From assembly GCF_011383005.1 (NCBI RefSeq), contig NZ_CP049935.1, positions 3,720,001 through 3,784,000 of the forward strand: a stretch of DNA of 64,000 nucleotides, in the 5' to 3' direction. This document shows positions 50,140-58,519 of this stretch, one piece after another (position 1 is the stretch's first letter; every line of letters begins with the position of its first letter). The notes under the pieces were generated by a model, which was given only the letters and a program-made list of their open reading frames with translations, did no database searches and was not told the DNA's origin. The translations under genes and the position numbers were made by a program. The stretch comes from Phycicoccus sp. HDW14. Lineage in GTDB: Bacteria; Actinomycetota; Actinomycetes; Actinomycetales; Dermatophilaceae.

Positions 50140-50352
50140 TCAGTCGATGTCGAAGATCGAGTGGGCGTCGTAGAAGTGCAGGACGTACCGGCAGCGGGTG
50201 CACACGAGCAGCGTCATCCGGTGCGAGGTGAAGCCCCAGCGCGAGTCCTGCCGGGACTCCTCGCGCTGGAAGTCGGTGTTCGCGCAGAGGGGGCAGCGGA
50301 GCTCGGGGGCGTTGGGGGCTGCGTCATCGGGGCTCCTCGGGTGGTCGGTCAT
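50140..50352 (-). CDS. Zinc-ribbon protein, 70 aa
   Basis: The core has two CxxC pairs, CPLCANTDFQ and LVCTRCRYVL, around 25 residues apart, ending HFYDAHSIFDID. The N-terminus is disordered. Likely binds one zinc ion; possibly a nucleic-acid or protein-binding adaptor. The start at 50352 is the only sensible one. No operon partner. Confidence 0.75.
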   Translation of the reverse strand: MTDHPRSPDDAAPNAPELRCPLCANTDFQREESRQDSRWGFTSHRMTLLVCTRCRYVLHFYDAHSIFDID

Positions 50353-50441
50353 CCTCCGACGGGCCCGTGGGGCTCCGGGTTCCGGGCCGTCGGCCCGCGG
50401 TCTCCCGCGCCGCGGCCCTATCCGTGCGGGCCACCCGGACG

Positions 50442-50447
50442 TACCCT
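50442..50447 (+). promoter_or_regulatory. -10 hexamer TACCCT, leaderless-type
   Basis: Six bases before the GTG at 50454. Confidence 0.6.
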
Positions 50448-50453
50448 CGGGGG

Positions 50454-50939
50454 GTGCGACCCGCCGCCGAGACGGCGGTGCTCCGGGAGTACCGCCACCT
50501 GCTGCGCACCGGCCCTGTCGACTGGCAGGAGACGGCGCACCGCCACGCCCTCACGGCCCTCGGGTCCGCCGCGCGCACCCAGCTCCTCGGCGAGGTCCAC
50601 CGGCTGCTGCTCGTCGGCACCCGGCTGCACCCGGACGACGTCCACGAGGTGGCCCGGCTGCTCGTGCTCGCCGAGCGGCACCGGCCCCGCATCCTCCTCG
50701 ACGGCATGCGCCCCGACCTGCTGCGCCTGCTGGCCCGGGCCGTCGTCGGCAGCCCCGCCGGAGCCACCCTGGCCGTGGGCCGCGAGCTGTGGGACGGCAC
50801 CGACCCGCTGCCGCCCGTCGCCCACGACCCTCCGGGTCAGGACGGCGTCGGCTGGTCCGGGGAGTGGGGCACCGGGGTGACCTCGCCCGACCTGGGCGCG
50901 GCCTTCTACGGCTCCGTGCCGCCGCGCCGCCGCCGCTGA
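50454..50939 (+). CDS. Hypothetical helical protein, 161 aa
   Basis: MRPAAETAVLREYRHLLRTGPVDWQETAHRHALTALGSAARTQLL and RPRILLDGMRPDLLRLLARAVVGSP point to an alpha-helical protein. The C-terminus is Gly/Trp/Pro-rich (GWSGEWGTGVTSPDLGAAFYGS). No family recognised. The GTG is chosen from the -10 box; upstream in-frame sequence is low complexity. Confidence 0.65.
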   Translation: MRPAAETAVLREYRHLLRTGPVDWQETAHRHALTALGSAARTQLLGEVHRLLLVGTRLHPDDVHEVARLLVLAERHRPRILLDGMRPDLLRLLARAVVGSPAGATLAVGRELWDGTDPLPPVAHDPPGQDGVGWSGEWGTGVTSPDLGAAFYGSVPPRRRR

Positions 50940-50999
50940 GCCCGGGCGCGAGCCCGTCGGCCCGCCGGACGGGGTGGGCTGCCGGCCGGTCCCAGCCCC

Positions 51000-51005
51000 T
51001 ACCGT
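51000..51005 (+). promoter_or_regulatory. -10 hexamer TACCGT, leaderless-type
   Basis: Seven bases before the pyrE GTG. Confidence 0.6.
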
Positions 51006-51012
51006 GGTGCCC

Positions 51013-51567
51013 GTGACCGACATCGCCGCCGACCGTGCCCGCCTCCTCGAGATCGTCCGCGCCCGGGCCGTCGTCCACGGCCGCGTCACCCTCTCCTCCG
51101 GCACGGAGGCCGACTACTACGTCGACCTGCGCCGCATCACCCTCGACGGCGAGGCGAGCCCGCTCGTCGGCCGGGTGATGCTCGACCTCGTCGCCGACCT
51201 CGAGTTCGACGCCGTCGGCGGGCTGACCCTCGGCGCCGACCCCGTCGCCACGGCGATGCTCCACGCCCGCGCGGCGGCCGGTGGGCGCCTCGACGCCTTC
51301 GTCGTCCGCAAGGCCGGGAAGGCGCACGGGCTGCAGCAGCGCATCGAGGGGCCGTCGGTCGAGGGCCGTCGGGTCCTCGTCGTCGAGGACACCTCGACCA
51401 CCGGCGCCAGCCCGCTCGACGCCGCGCAGGCCGTCCAGGAGGCCGGCGCCACGGTCGTCGCCGTCGCGACGATCGCCGACCGCGCCACCGGGGCCGCCGA
51501 GCGGTTCGCCGAGGCGGGGCTGGAGTACCGGCACGTGTTCGGGCTCGCGGACCTCGGCCTCGCCTGA
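51013..51567 (+). CDS. pyrE: Orotate phosphoribosyltransferase
   Basis: 184 residues. Type-I PRTase fold with PRPP motif GRRVLVVEDTSTTGASPL, the flexible-loop region VRKAGKAHGLQQRIEG and N-terminal TLSSGTEADYYVDLRRITLDG. It makes OMP from orotate and PRPP in pyrimidine synthesis. No other pyr gene is nearby, as is common in this order. GTG start placed by the -10 box, trimming 13 codons from the longest frame. Confidence 0.93.
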   Translation: MTDIAADRARLLEIVRARAVVHGRVTLSSGTEADYYVDLRRITLDGEASPLVGRVMLDLVADLEFDAVGGLTLGADPVATAMLHARAAAGGRLDAFVVRKAGKAHGLQQRIEGPSVEGRRVLVVEDTSTTGASPLDAAQAVQEAGATVVAVATIADRATGAAERFAEAGLEYRHVFGLADLGLA

Positions 51568-51616
51568 ACCCAGGCCCTACGATCGACCCAGCCGCCAGGA
51601 CCCGGAGGACCGTCTC

Positions 51617-52276
51617 GTGATCGCCACCATCGTCGTCGTCGTCATCCTCGTCGTGCTCGTCCTCTGGGCGGTCTCGGCGTACAACGGCCTCATCAAGCTG
51701 CGGAACCTCGTGCAGGAGGCCTGGCGCCAGATCGACGTCGAGCTGACCCGCCGGCACGACCTCATCGGCAACCTCGTCGAGACGGTCAAGGGCTACGCGG
51801 CCCACGAGCGCGGCACGCTCGAGGACGTCGTGAAGGCCCGCTCGGCGGCGATGGCGCCCGGCCAGTCCCCGGCCCAGCAGGCCGAGAGCGAGAACATGCT
51901 CAGCCAGGCGCTCGGGCGGCTGCTGGCCATCGTCGAGGCCTACCCCGACCTCAAGGCCAACCAGAACTTCCTCGCCCTCCAGAACGAGCTGACCTCCACC
52001 GAGGACCGCATCGCATCGGCCCGCCGCTACTACAACGCGACCGTGCGCGACCTCAACACCAAGGTCGAGACGGTGCCGACGAACATCGTCGCGAACCTCT
52101 TCACGATCGACCGCGCCGAGTACTTCGAGGCCGTCGGCGAGCAGCGCGAGGCCCCGAAGGTCGACTTCGGCCAGCGCGACGCGACCATCCCGCCGTCGAG
52201 CGGGTACCAGCAGCAGCCCGGGGCCCCGGAGGGCACGGGGGCGAGCACGCCGCCGGCACCGGGCACCCAGGCCTGA
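51617..52276 (+). CDS. LemA family protein
   Basis: 219 residues from GTG, with GGAGG upstream. N-terminal span (IATIVVVVILVVLVLWAV), then the LemA helical core YNGLIKLRNLVQEAWRQIDVELTRRHDLIGNLVETVKGY ... RRYYNATVRDLNTKVETVPTNIVANLF. The tail is Pro/Gln-rich and disordered. It is an extracytoplasmic or cytoplasmic helical bundle of unknown function, conserved in bacteria. The lipoprotein gene follows after 2 bp. Confidence 0.92.
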   Translation: MIATIVVVVILVVLVLWAVSAYNGLIKLRNLVQEAWRQIDVELTRRHDLIGNLVETVKGYAAHERGTLEDVVKARSAAMAPGQSPAQQAESENMLSQALGRLLAIVEAYPDLKANQNFLALQNELTSTEDRIASARRYYNATVRDLNTKVETVPTNIVANLFTIDRAEYFEAVGEQREAPKVDFGQRDATIPPSSGYQQQPGAPEGTGASTPPAPGTQA

Positions 52277-52278
52277 CC

Positions 52279-52857
52279 GTGCGCGGCCGGGGTGCTGCGG
52301 GCGCGGGGATCCTCCTGGCCGTGGCGCTCCTCGCTGCGTGCAGCGCGGACGACCCCTCCGACGACCCCGTGGTCACCGCGACCGGGTCACCGACCACCAG
52401 CGCGAGCCGGACCCCGGAGCCCACCTCCACACCGACGTCGTCCCCGACGACGCCGGGACCGCCCGACCCCGGCGACGCCACCCGGGTGTCGGTGCGGGCG
52501 TTCGCGACCCCGTCAGGCAACATCCGCTGCTCCGTCGAGGACGACGGCGACGGCGGCCTCGTCGACTGCGTCATCACGAGCACCGCGTTCCCGCTGCCGT
52601 CGCCCTCCGAGCCGTGCGACGTCGACTGGTCCGCGAACGAGGTCACCCTCCAACCGGGCCGGGTGCCGTCGATGGGCGTCTGCCGTGGCGACCCACCGCC
52701 CGCCTACCTGCACCCCGAGCGCACGACCCTGGCGTACGACACGCTCACGGTGGTCGACGACTTCCGGTGCCTCAGTCGGCGCAGCAGCCTGACCTGTTGG
52801 CACAGCGGGTCGGGGCACGGGTTCGAGCTCGCCCGTGAGGCGTTCACGCCCTTCTGA
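52279..52857 (+). CDS. DUF6636-like lipoprotein
   Basis: 192 residues. Lipobox LLAAC, then a Thr/Ser/Pro linker, then a domain FATPSGNIRCSVEDDGDGGLVDCVI ... PCDVDWSANEVTL ... CRGDPPPAYL ... FRCLSRRSSLTCWHSGSGHGFELARE. The TPSGNIxC start and paired Cys match the DUF6636-type secreted domain (recalled). Probably disulfide-stabilised and surface exposed. It starts 2 bp after LemA, so it is likely co-translated. Confidence 0.82.
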   Translation: MRGRGAAGAGILLAVALLAACSADDPSDDPVVTATGSPTTSASRTPEPTSTPTSSPTTPGPPDPGDATRVSVRAFATPSGNIRCSVEDDGDGGLVDCVITSTAFPLPSPSEPCDVDWSANEVTLQPGRVPSMGVCRGDPPPAYLHPERTTLAYDTLTVVDDFRCLSRRSSLTCWHSGSGHGFELAREAFTPF

Positions 52858-52972
52858 CCGGCCGGGCCCGGCGCTGTCGGGGGTGGCGGGGGTGGCCGTC
52901 GGTCCCCTGCGCCCCTTGACCGTCGAGGTCCGGGGGTCGCAGGCTGGTGCCCCGCGACGGAGGGGGCTCGGC

Positions 52973-53539
52973 ATGGGCAGGCTGGTCTACGGGGCGAACA
53001 TGTCGCTCGACGGCTTCCTCGAGGACGCGTCGGGGTCCTTCGACTGGTCCGTGCCGGACGAGGAGCTGCACGAGTTCTGGAACGAGCACGAGCGCGGCAT
53101 CGGCACCTCCCTCTACGGGCGTCGCATGTACGAGTCGATGCGCGTCTGGGAGGAGGACGAGTGGCTGGCCGGCCACGCCCCGATCGTCCGCGAGTACGCG
53201 GGGATCTGGCGCGACACCGACAAGGTCGTCTACTCCACGTCGCTCGAAGAGGTGTCGACCGCGCGCACGAGGATCGAGCGGAGCTTCGACCCCGAGGCGG
53301 TCCGGGTCCTCGTCGAGGCCTCCGCCGCCGACGTGAGCATCGGTGGCGCCGAGATCGCCACCGAGGCCTTCCGGCACGGCCTCGTCGACGAGTGCGTGCT
53401 GCTCGTGCACCCGGTTGTCGTCGGCGGGGGCAAGCCCGCGCTGCCCCGGGGGGTCCGGCTCGACCTGCGGCTGCTGGAGCAGGGGCGGATGGGCAGCGGC
53501 GTCGTCCACGTGCGGTACGGGGTCGGCTACCCCGCCTGA
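52973..53539 (+). CDS. Dihydrofolate-reductase-fold protein (RibD C-terminal type)
   Basis: 188 residues from ATG (MGRLVYGANMSLDGFLED). NADPH-fold landmarks: YGRRMYESMRVWEE, VVYSTSLEEV, DVSIGGAEIATEAFRHGLVDECVLLVHPVVVGGGKPALPRG. The YyaP/RibD_C family reduces small substrates of unknown identity; it is not classical DHFR. Poor upstream start options. Convergent with the ArsR-like gene (34-bp gap). Confidence 0.88.
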   Translation: MGRLVYGANMSLDGFLEDASGSFDWSVPDEELHEFWNEHERGIGTSLYGRRMYESMRVWEEDEWLAGHAPIVREYAGIWRDTDKVVYSTSLEEVSTARTRIERSFDPEAVRVLVEASAADVSIGGAEIATEAFRHGLVDECVLLVHPVVVGGGKPALPRGVRLDLRLLEQGRMGSGVVHVRYGVGYPA

Positions 53540-53573
53540 GCCCGGCGCGACCGGCCGACGGCCCGGCCGCGGC

Positions 53574-54140
53574 TCAGCCGTCGGTGGGCTCGGCCGGGAG
53601 GACGAGGGAGTAGACGTTGTAGGCGCGCGCGCCCTCGGGGTGCTCGCGCCGCGCCCGGCCACGGTGCCGGCGCACGACCTCGTGGAGGTCCTCGCGCAGC
53701 CGGCGCTCCTCGTCGTCGGTGAGCCACAGGCGCCCGCGTGAGGTCATGCCGTGGCTCTCGCCGTCACCCACCGCGTCGACGAGCCGGTCGAGGTCGTCCT
53801 CGAGGTCGGCGAACCAGGTGTGGACCGACGCGCGGCTCGTCGCGACCCCGGCGCCGCGGTGGGCCTCCGGGGTGATGTTGATGGCGTGGGCCGTTGCGCG
53901 CCACGGCCGTTCGCGCCCGTCCGCGCTCTCGTCGCGCTCGACGATGCCCCACTTCTCGAGGGCGCGCAGGTGGTAGCTCATCGCCGAGGGGGTCAGCCCG
54001 CACAGGCGCGCGGCCTCGGTGGCCGTGAGGACCTCGCCCGAGAACAGCTCGGTGATGACGTGCTGGCGCGCCGGGTGGGCCAGGGCCCGCAGCGCCCGGG
54101 GGTCGGTGATCCGCAGCTCGGAGCGGTCGGGCGCGGCCAT
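53574..54140 (-). CDS. ArsR-like winged-helix regulator
   Basis: 188 residues. The wHTH (10-95) begins LRALAHPARQHVITELFSGEVLTATEAARLCGLTPSAMSYHLRALEKWGIVERDES. The C-terminal helices (VHTWFADLEDDLDRLVDAVG) probably dimerise or sense a ligand. There is no Cys metal site, so it is not a metal sensor. Divergent from an MFS exporter, with a perfect inverted repeat between them. It likely represses the exporter and itself. Confidence 0.88.
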   Translation of the reverse strand: MAAPDRSELRITDPRALRALAHPARQHVITELFSGEVLTATEAARLCGLTPSAMSYHLRALEKWGIVERDESADGRERPWRATAHAINITPEAHRGAGVATSRASVHTWFADLEDDLDRLVDAVGDGESHGMTSRGRLWLTDDEERRLREDLHEVVRRHRGRARREHPEGARAYNVYSLVLPAEPTDG

Positions 54141-54147
54141 GGTCCCG

Positions 54148-54153
54148 ATGCTA
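54148..54153 (-). promoter_or_regulatory. -10 hexamer TAGCAT, leaderless-type
   Basis: Seven bases before the regulator's ATG at 54140 and 15 bp from the operator. Confidence 0.55.
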
Positions 54154-54168
54154 GTTGACCGGGGCTGA

Positions 54169-54188
54169 TGTGAAGGGTTACCTTCACA
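54169..54188. promoter_or_regulatory. Operator TGTGAAGG-GTTA-CCTTCACA
   Basis: A perfect 8-bp inverted repeat with a 4-bp spacer in the 51-bp gap between regulator and exporter, three bases before the exporter GTG. A further half-site-like TGTGAAAC begins at 54191. The natural binding site of the ArsR-like protein. Confidence 0.8.
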
Positions 54189-54191
54189 TTT

Positions 54192-55457
54192 GTGAAACAG
54201 ATGCTTCGGAACTACCGCGAGGTGCTGTCGGTGCGCGCGGTGCGCACCGTGCTCCTCGCCGCGGCCGTGAGCGTCGCCGGTGACTCCGCGGCGATGGTGG
54301 CCCTGCTCCTGCGGGTTCACGGCTCGGGGGAGGGGCCGTGGGCGGTGGCGCTGTTGCTCGGCGCGTTCGCCCTGCCCGTGGTCCTGACGATGGGGGTCGC
54401 CGGGGCGCTGGCCGACCGGGCCGACCCCCGGCGGCTCCTCGCGGCGACCGGTCTGGTCCAGGCCGCGGCGGCCGGGGCCCTCGCGCTCGTCGACGGGCTC
54501 GCCGCGACGCTCGGCCTGGTCCTCGTGCTGCAGACCGCGTTCGCGCTCGGCAACCCGGCATGGTCGGCGGTGCTCCCGCGCCTCGTGCCGGAGGGGACGG
54601 CCGGGCGGGTCGTCGCCCTCCAGCAGGCGATCCGCGGGGTCGCCGGTCCGGCCGGTGCGGGCCTCGGCGGCGTGCTCGTCCAGTGGCGCGGACCGTCGGC
54701 GGCGCTGGCGCTCGACGCCCTCTCCTTCCTCGCGCTCGCGGCGGCGGCGATCACCCTCGGGCGGGTCGCCCGCCAGGCCCGGGAGACCGGACCCTCCGCC
54801 CCGGGCGGGCCGTCCGCCCGCCCCGGCTGGACCGCGACCCTCCTGCCCCGCGACGGCGTCACCGCCCTGCGGGCCGACCCCGTGCTCGCCGTGCTCGTCT
54901 GGGCCCTGCTGCCCCTCGTGGTGACGCTGGAGTCGGTCAACGCCGTCGAGGTGTTCATGCTGCGCGACGTGCTCGGGGCGAGCCCGGTGCAGTTCGGGCT
55001 GGCCGAGGCCGTGCACGGGGCCGCGGCCGTCGTGGGGGCGGTCCTCTCCGGGGCGGCGACGACCCGCACCTCCCGGGTGTGGCTCGTGCTCGCCGCGATC
55101 GCCCTCATCGGTGTCGGGCAGACCGGCCAGGCCCTGGTGCCGGGCTACCTCGGCTACGTCGCCCTCGGGCTGGGGCTCGGGCTGGTCCTCGGGGTCGTCA
55201 ACGCCCTCGTCTTCGGCCTGCTCCTCGACGAGCTCGAGGCCACCCACCGCGGAGCCGTCGTCGCGCTGGTCAGCGGCCTGTCGCGGGCGGCGGGGGCGCT
55301 CGCCCTCGTCCTCGGTGGCGCCGTCGGGACGCTCGCCGGCCCGCGCGCCGCGTACCTCGTGGCCGGGGTCGGCACGCTGCTCGTCGCCGCCGTGGCCGCC
55401 TGGCGCGTCCGCCGCGCCGCCGGTGCCGCGCTTCCGGAGCCGGCGCTGCGCCCCTGA
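54192..55457 (+). CDS. MFS exporter, regulated
   Basis: 421 residues, about 12 spans (VRTVLLAAAVSVAGDSAAMVALLL at the N-terminus). MFS loop GALADRADPRRLLAATG; LQTAFALGNPAWSAVLPRLVPEGTAGRVVALQQAIRGVAGPAGAGLGG is typical of the enterobactin/tetracycline-like exporter group (MFS_3). Substrate unknown. GTG overlaps the region just past the operator, so repression should be tight. Confidence 0.88.
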   Translation: MKQMLRNYREVLSVRAVRTVLLAAAVSVAGDSAAMVALLLRVHGSGEGPWAVALLLGAFALPVVLTMGVAGALADRADPRRLLAATGLVQAAAAGALALVDGLAATLGLVLVLQTAFALGNPAWSAVLPRLVPEGTAGRVVALQQAIRGVAGPAGAGLGGVLVQWRGPSAALALDALSFLALAAAAITLGRVARQARETGPSAPGGPSARPGWTATLLPRDGVTALRADPVLAVLVWALLPLVVTLESVNAVEVFMLRDVLGASPVQFGLAEAVHGAAAVVGAVLSGAATTRTSRVWLVLAAIALIGVGQTGQALVPGYLGYVALGLGLGLVLGVVNALVFGLLLDELEATHRGAVVALVSGLSRAAGALALVLGGAVGTLAGPRAAYLVAGVGTLLVAAVAAWRVRRAAGAALPEPALRP

Positions 55458-55467
55458 CCCCGCTCGG

Positions 55468-55510
55468 TCGAGGTGAAAGCGGGCCGTCTCGTGGTCCGCT
55501 TTCACCTCGA
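55468..55510. repeat. Palindrome family C, copy 3
   Basis: 18-nt arms (outer TCGAGGTGAA, inner AGCGGRCC) with one mismatch and a 7-nt loop; flanking CTCGG/CCGAG extends the pairing. It starts 11 bp after the MFS stop. Confidence 0.85.
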
Positions 55511-55601
55511 ACCCGAGGGGTCGGCGGGTCCACCGGTCGGTGGACGTGACGTCCACCGCCCGGGCGTCGCGCGAGAAGGCCGACGCGAGCAGGCTGGAGG
55601 C

Positions 55602-56471
55602 ATGAGCACAGCGATCCGCCTCCGCGGCCTCACGAAGTCCTACGGCGAGCACCGCGCCGTCGCCGGTCTCGACCTCGACGTCGAGCTCGGCGAGGTGTTC
55701 GCCCTCCTCGGCCCGAACGGCGCCGGGAAGACGACGACCGTCGAGATCCTCGAGGGGTTCCGCGACCGCGACGGCGGCGAGGTCGCCGTCCTCGGCACCG
55801 ACCCGCACGGCGCCCCGCTGCACTGGCGCGACCGCATCGGCATCGTCCTGCAGAGCAGCGGCGGCCTCGACCTGCTGACGCCGCGCGAGATCCTCCGCAG
55901 CACCGCCCGGTGCTACCGCGCCCCGCGTGACGTCGACGAGGTGCTCGACGCGACCGGGCTCACCGAGAAGGCCGACGACCGCGTCGTCGGGCTCTCCGGG
56001 GGCCAGCGGCGCCGGCTCGACGTGGCCCTGGGCATCGTCGGCCGCCCCGAGCTGCTCTTCCTCGACGAGCCGACGACCGGCTTCGACCCGCAGGCCCGGC
56101 GCGACTTCTGGGGGCTCATCCGCAGCCTCGCCCACGACGGCACGACCATCCTCCTCACGACGCACTACCTCGACGAGGCCGAGCAGCTCGCCGACCGCGT
56201 CGGCGTCATCGCCGGAGGACGGCTGCTCGCGCTCGACACCCCGGCCGACCTCGGCGGCCGCCAGCAGGAGGAGGCCACCGTCTCCTGGGAGGAGGAGGGC
56301 ACGCGGCGCAGGGTGCGCACCGCGGAGCCGACCGCGGAGGTCGCCCGGCTCGCCGCGCGCTTCCCCGGTGAGGTCCCCGAGCTGACCGTCTCCCGCCCCT
56401 CGCTCGAGGACGTCTACCTCGAGCTCATCGCCCCGCACGTCACCGACGAGACCACGGAGGTCCCCGCATGA
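55602..56471 (+). CDS. ABC exporter ATPase
   Basis: 289 residues. Walker A GPNGAGKTTT, signature LSGGQRRRLDVALG, Walker B LLFLDEPTTGFDP, switch His in TTHYLDEAEQLADR. A C-terminal extension follows (SWEEEGTRRRVRT). DrrA/CcmA-type ABC-2 ATPase. ATG with GGAGG. Its last four bases overlap the permease start (ATGA). Confidence 0.93.
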   Translation: MSTAIRLRGLTKSYGEHRAVAGLDLDVELGEVFALLGPNGAGKTTTVEILEGFRDRDGGEVAVLGTDPHGAPLHWRDRIGIVLQSSGGLDLLTPREILRSTARCYRAPRDVDEVLDATGLTEKADDRVVGLSGGQRRRLDVALGIVGRPELLFLDEPTTGFDPQARRDFWGLIRSLAHDGTTILLTTHYLDEAEQLADRVGVIAGGRLLALDTPADLGGRQQEEATVSWEEEGTRRRVRTAEPTAEVARLAARFPGEVPELTVSRPSLEDVYLELIAPHVTDETTEVPA

Positions 56472-57268
56472 ACGCCCTCGCCCTCGGCCTCGACCGCACG
56501 CGCCTCGAGGTGAAGATGTACTCGCGCGAGAAGGAGGCCGTCTTCTTCAGCTTCCTCTTCCCGATCCTCCTGCTCGCGCTCTTCTCGGTGATCTTCTCGA
56601 GCCAGTTCGAGGGCGGTGACAACGGTGGGATGACCGCCGCGCGCTACTTCCTCCCCGGGATGGTCGCGGCCGGCGTCATCCTCACGAGCTTCCAGACGAT
56701 GGCCCTCTCGGTGGCCACCGAGCGCGACGACGGCTCGCTCAAGCGGCTGCGCTCGACGCCGATGCCGCCCGTCGCGTACTTCCTCGGCAAGGTCGGCCTC
56801 GTCGCCGTCACCTCGGTCGTCCAGCTGGCCATCCTCCTGCTCGTGGCGCGCCTCGCCTTCGACGTCCCACTGCCGTCGGGCGCCGGTCGCTGGGCCCTGC
56901 TCGCGGGGGTCTTCTCGCTCGGCCTCGTCGGGGGCACCGTGCTCGGCATCGCCTACTCGTCGCTCTCGACCGCCCGCTCCATCGGCGCGGTCGTCATCGG
57001 CCCGCAGCTGGTCCTGCAGTTCATCTCCGGCGTCTACATCGCCTTCACCGACGTGCCGCAGTGGCTCCAGCAGATCGCCTCGCTCTTCCCGCTCAAGTGG
57101 ATCGCGCAGGGCATGCGCGCGGTCTTCCTGCCCGACGGCCTGGCGCAGGCGGAGATGGCCGGCTCGTGGGAGCAGGGCCGGGTCCTCCTCGTCCTCGCGG
57201 CGTGGGCGGTCGGCGGGCTGGTCCTCTGCGTGACGACCTTCAAGTGGTTCAAGCGCGGATCGGTGTGA
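56468..57268 (+). CDS. ABC-2 type permease
   Basis: 266 residues; six spans. ABC-2 landmarks: VFFSFLFPILLLALFSVIFSSQF, YFLPGMVAAGVILTSFQTMALSVATERDDGSLKRLRSTPM, and FISGVYIAFTDVPQWLQQIASLFPLKWIAQGMRAVFLPDG. Pairs with the preceding ATPase to export an antibiotic, lipid or polymer. The following two-component genes probably control it. Confidence 0.93.
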   Translation: MNALALGLDRTRLEVKMYSREKEAVFFSFLFPILLLALFSVIFSSQFEGGDNGGMTAARYFLPGMVAAGVILTSFQTMALSVATERDDGSLKRLRSTPMPPVAYFLGKVGLVAVTSVVQLAILLLVARLAFDVPLPSGAGRWALLAGVFSLGLVGGTVLGIAYSSLSTARSIGAVVIGPQLVLQFISGVYIAFTDVPQWLQQIASLFPLKWIAQGMRAVFLPDGLAQAEMAGSWEQGRVLLVLAAWAVGGLVLCVTTFKWFKRGSV

Positions 57269-57307
57269 GGCGCGGTGCCGGTGGCGCGGGCGGTGCAGGA
57301 TGAGGCC

Positions 57308-58519
57308 ATGAGCGAGGTCGACTGCCCAGAGCCGGGCACCTCGAGGGCCGAGTTCCACGCCATGTGGCGTCGGCAGGAACCGTTCTGGCACGGGGCCTTC
57401 GCCGTCGTGTGGGTCTCGGCGGTCGTCGTCGCCGTCCTCGACGAGCGTGGCCCCCACGGCCTCTGGCCCACGCTCCTGCTGCTCCTCGCCATCGCGGTGG
57501 CCTACGCGACCCTCGGGGTGCGGGGCATCCAGCAGCTTCGGGGCGCCGGGGTGGCCTACCAGGTCATCGCCTGGTCGCTGCTCCTGGCGATCCAGCTGGT
57601 CGACCCGGGCACCGAGTCGTGGATGCTCTTCTTCATCCTCTACCCGCAGATGTGGGCGATGCTCGAGGTCCGCTCGGCGGCCGTGGGGACGCTGCTCACC
57701 CTCGTGACCTTCGGTGCGGTGCGGTTCTGGCAGAGCGGTTTCGACTCCGAGGCGCTGGGCGCCATCCTCATCAGCTCGGTGATCTCGTTGGGGATCTCGA
57801 TGGCCCTGGGGATCTTCATCAACCGCATCGTCGACGAGGCGCAGTCCCGCGCCGAGACCATCGACGAGCTGCGCGCGACCCAGGCCCGACTGGCCGCGGT
57901 CGAGCGCGACCGCGGCGTGCAGGACGAGCGCGAGCGCATCTCCCGCGAGATCCACGACACCCTCGCCCAAGGCTTCACCTCGGTCGTCACGCTCTCCCGG
58001 GCCGCCGAGTCCGCGCTGGCCCGCGGCGACGCCGACACCGCCCGCGAGCGGCTCGCGCTCATCGAGCGCACGGCCGTCGACAACCTCGCCGAGGCCCGCC
58101 TCATCGTCGCCGAGCTGACCCCCGGGCACCTCCAGTCGCGCACGCTCGTCGAGGCGATGCAGCGGCTGGGCGCCGCCGTGAGCAGCGAGACGGGGCTGCA
58201 CGCCGACGTCTGGGTCGACGGCGAGCCGGCGCCCCTGGGAGGTGTCGCCGAGGTCGTCCTCCTGCGCACGGCCCAGGAGGCGCTGTCCAACGTGCGCCGG
58301 CACGCGGCGGCGGCCCGGGTCGACCTCGCCCTGGCCTACGAGCCGCAGCGCGTCGTCCTCACCGTCACCGACGACGGGCGCGGCTTCGACCCCACCGCCG
58401 ACGCCCACGGCTTCGGGCTCGACGGGGTCCGGGCCCGGGCCGCCCAGATCGGTGGCGCGGTGGGGCTGACGAGCGCGCCCGGCGCCGGCACGACCCTGCG
58501 GCTGGAGGTGCCGCGGTGA
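57308..58519 (+). CDS. Sensor histidine kinase (NarL/DesK type)
   Basis: 403 residues. Six spans (about 25-180), then a coiled linker, the HisKA_3 box ERDRGVQDERERISREIHDTLAQGF (phospho-His), and an ATPase domain with ALSNVRRHAAAARVDLAL, DDGRGFDPTADAHGFGLDGVRARAAQIGG. The start is ATG (MSEVDCPEP). The stop overlaps the regulator start by four bases. Sits 39 bp after the permease. A membrane-stress or drug signal is likely but unknown. Confidence 0.93.
   Translation: MSEVDCPEPGTSRAEFHAMWRRQEPFWHGAFAVVWVSAVVVAVLDERGPHGLWPTLLLLLAIAVAYATLGVRGIQQLRGAGVAYQVIAWSLLLAIQLVDPGTESWMLFFILYPQMWAMLEVRSAAVGTLLTLVTFGAVRFWQSGFDSEALGAILISSVISLGISMALGIFINRIVDEAQSRAETIDELRATQARLAAVERDRGVQDERERISREIHDTLAQGFTSVVTLSRAAESALARGDADTARERLALIERTAVDNLAEARLIVAELTPGHLQSRTLVEAMQRLGAAVSSETGLHADVWVDGEPAPLGGVAEVVLLRTAQEALSNVRRHAAAARVDLALAYEPQRVVLTVTDDGRGFDPTADAHGFGLDGVRARAAQIGGAVGLTSAPGAGTTLRLEVPR

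Noticed and set aside
53574..56438. Long − strand frame of 954 residues
   Set aside because: Only the last 188 residues, from ATG 54140, form the ArsR-like regulator. The rest is antisense to MFS and ABC genes.
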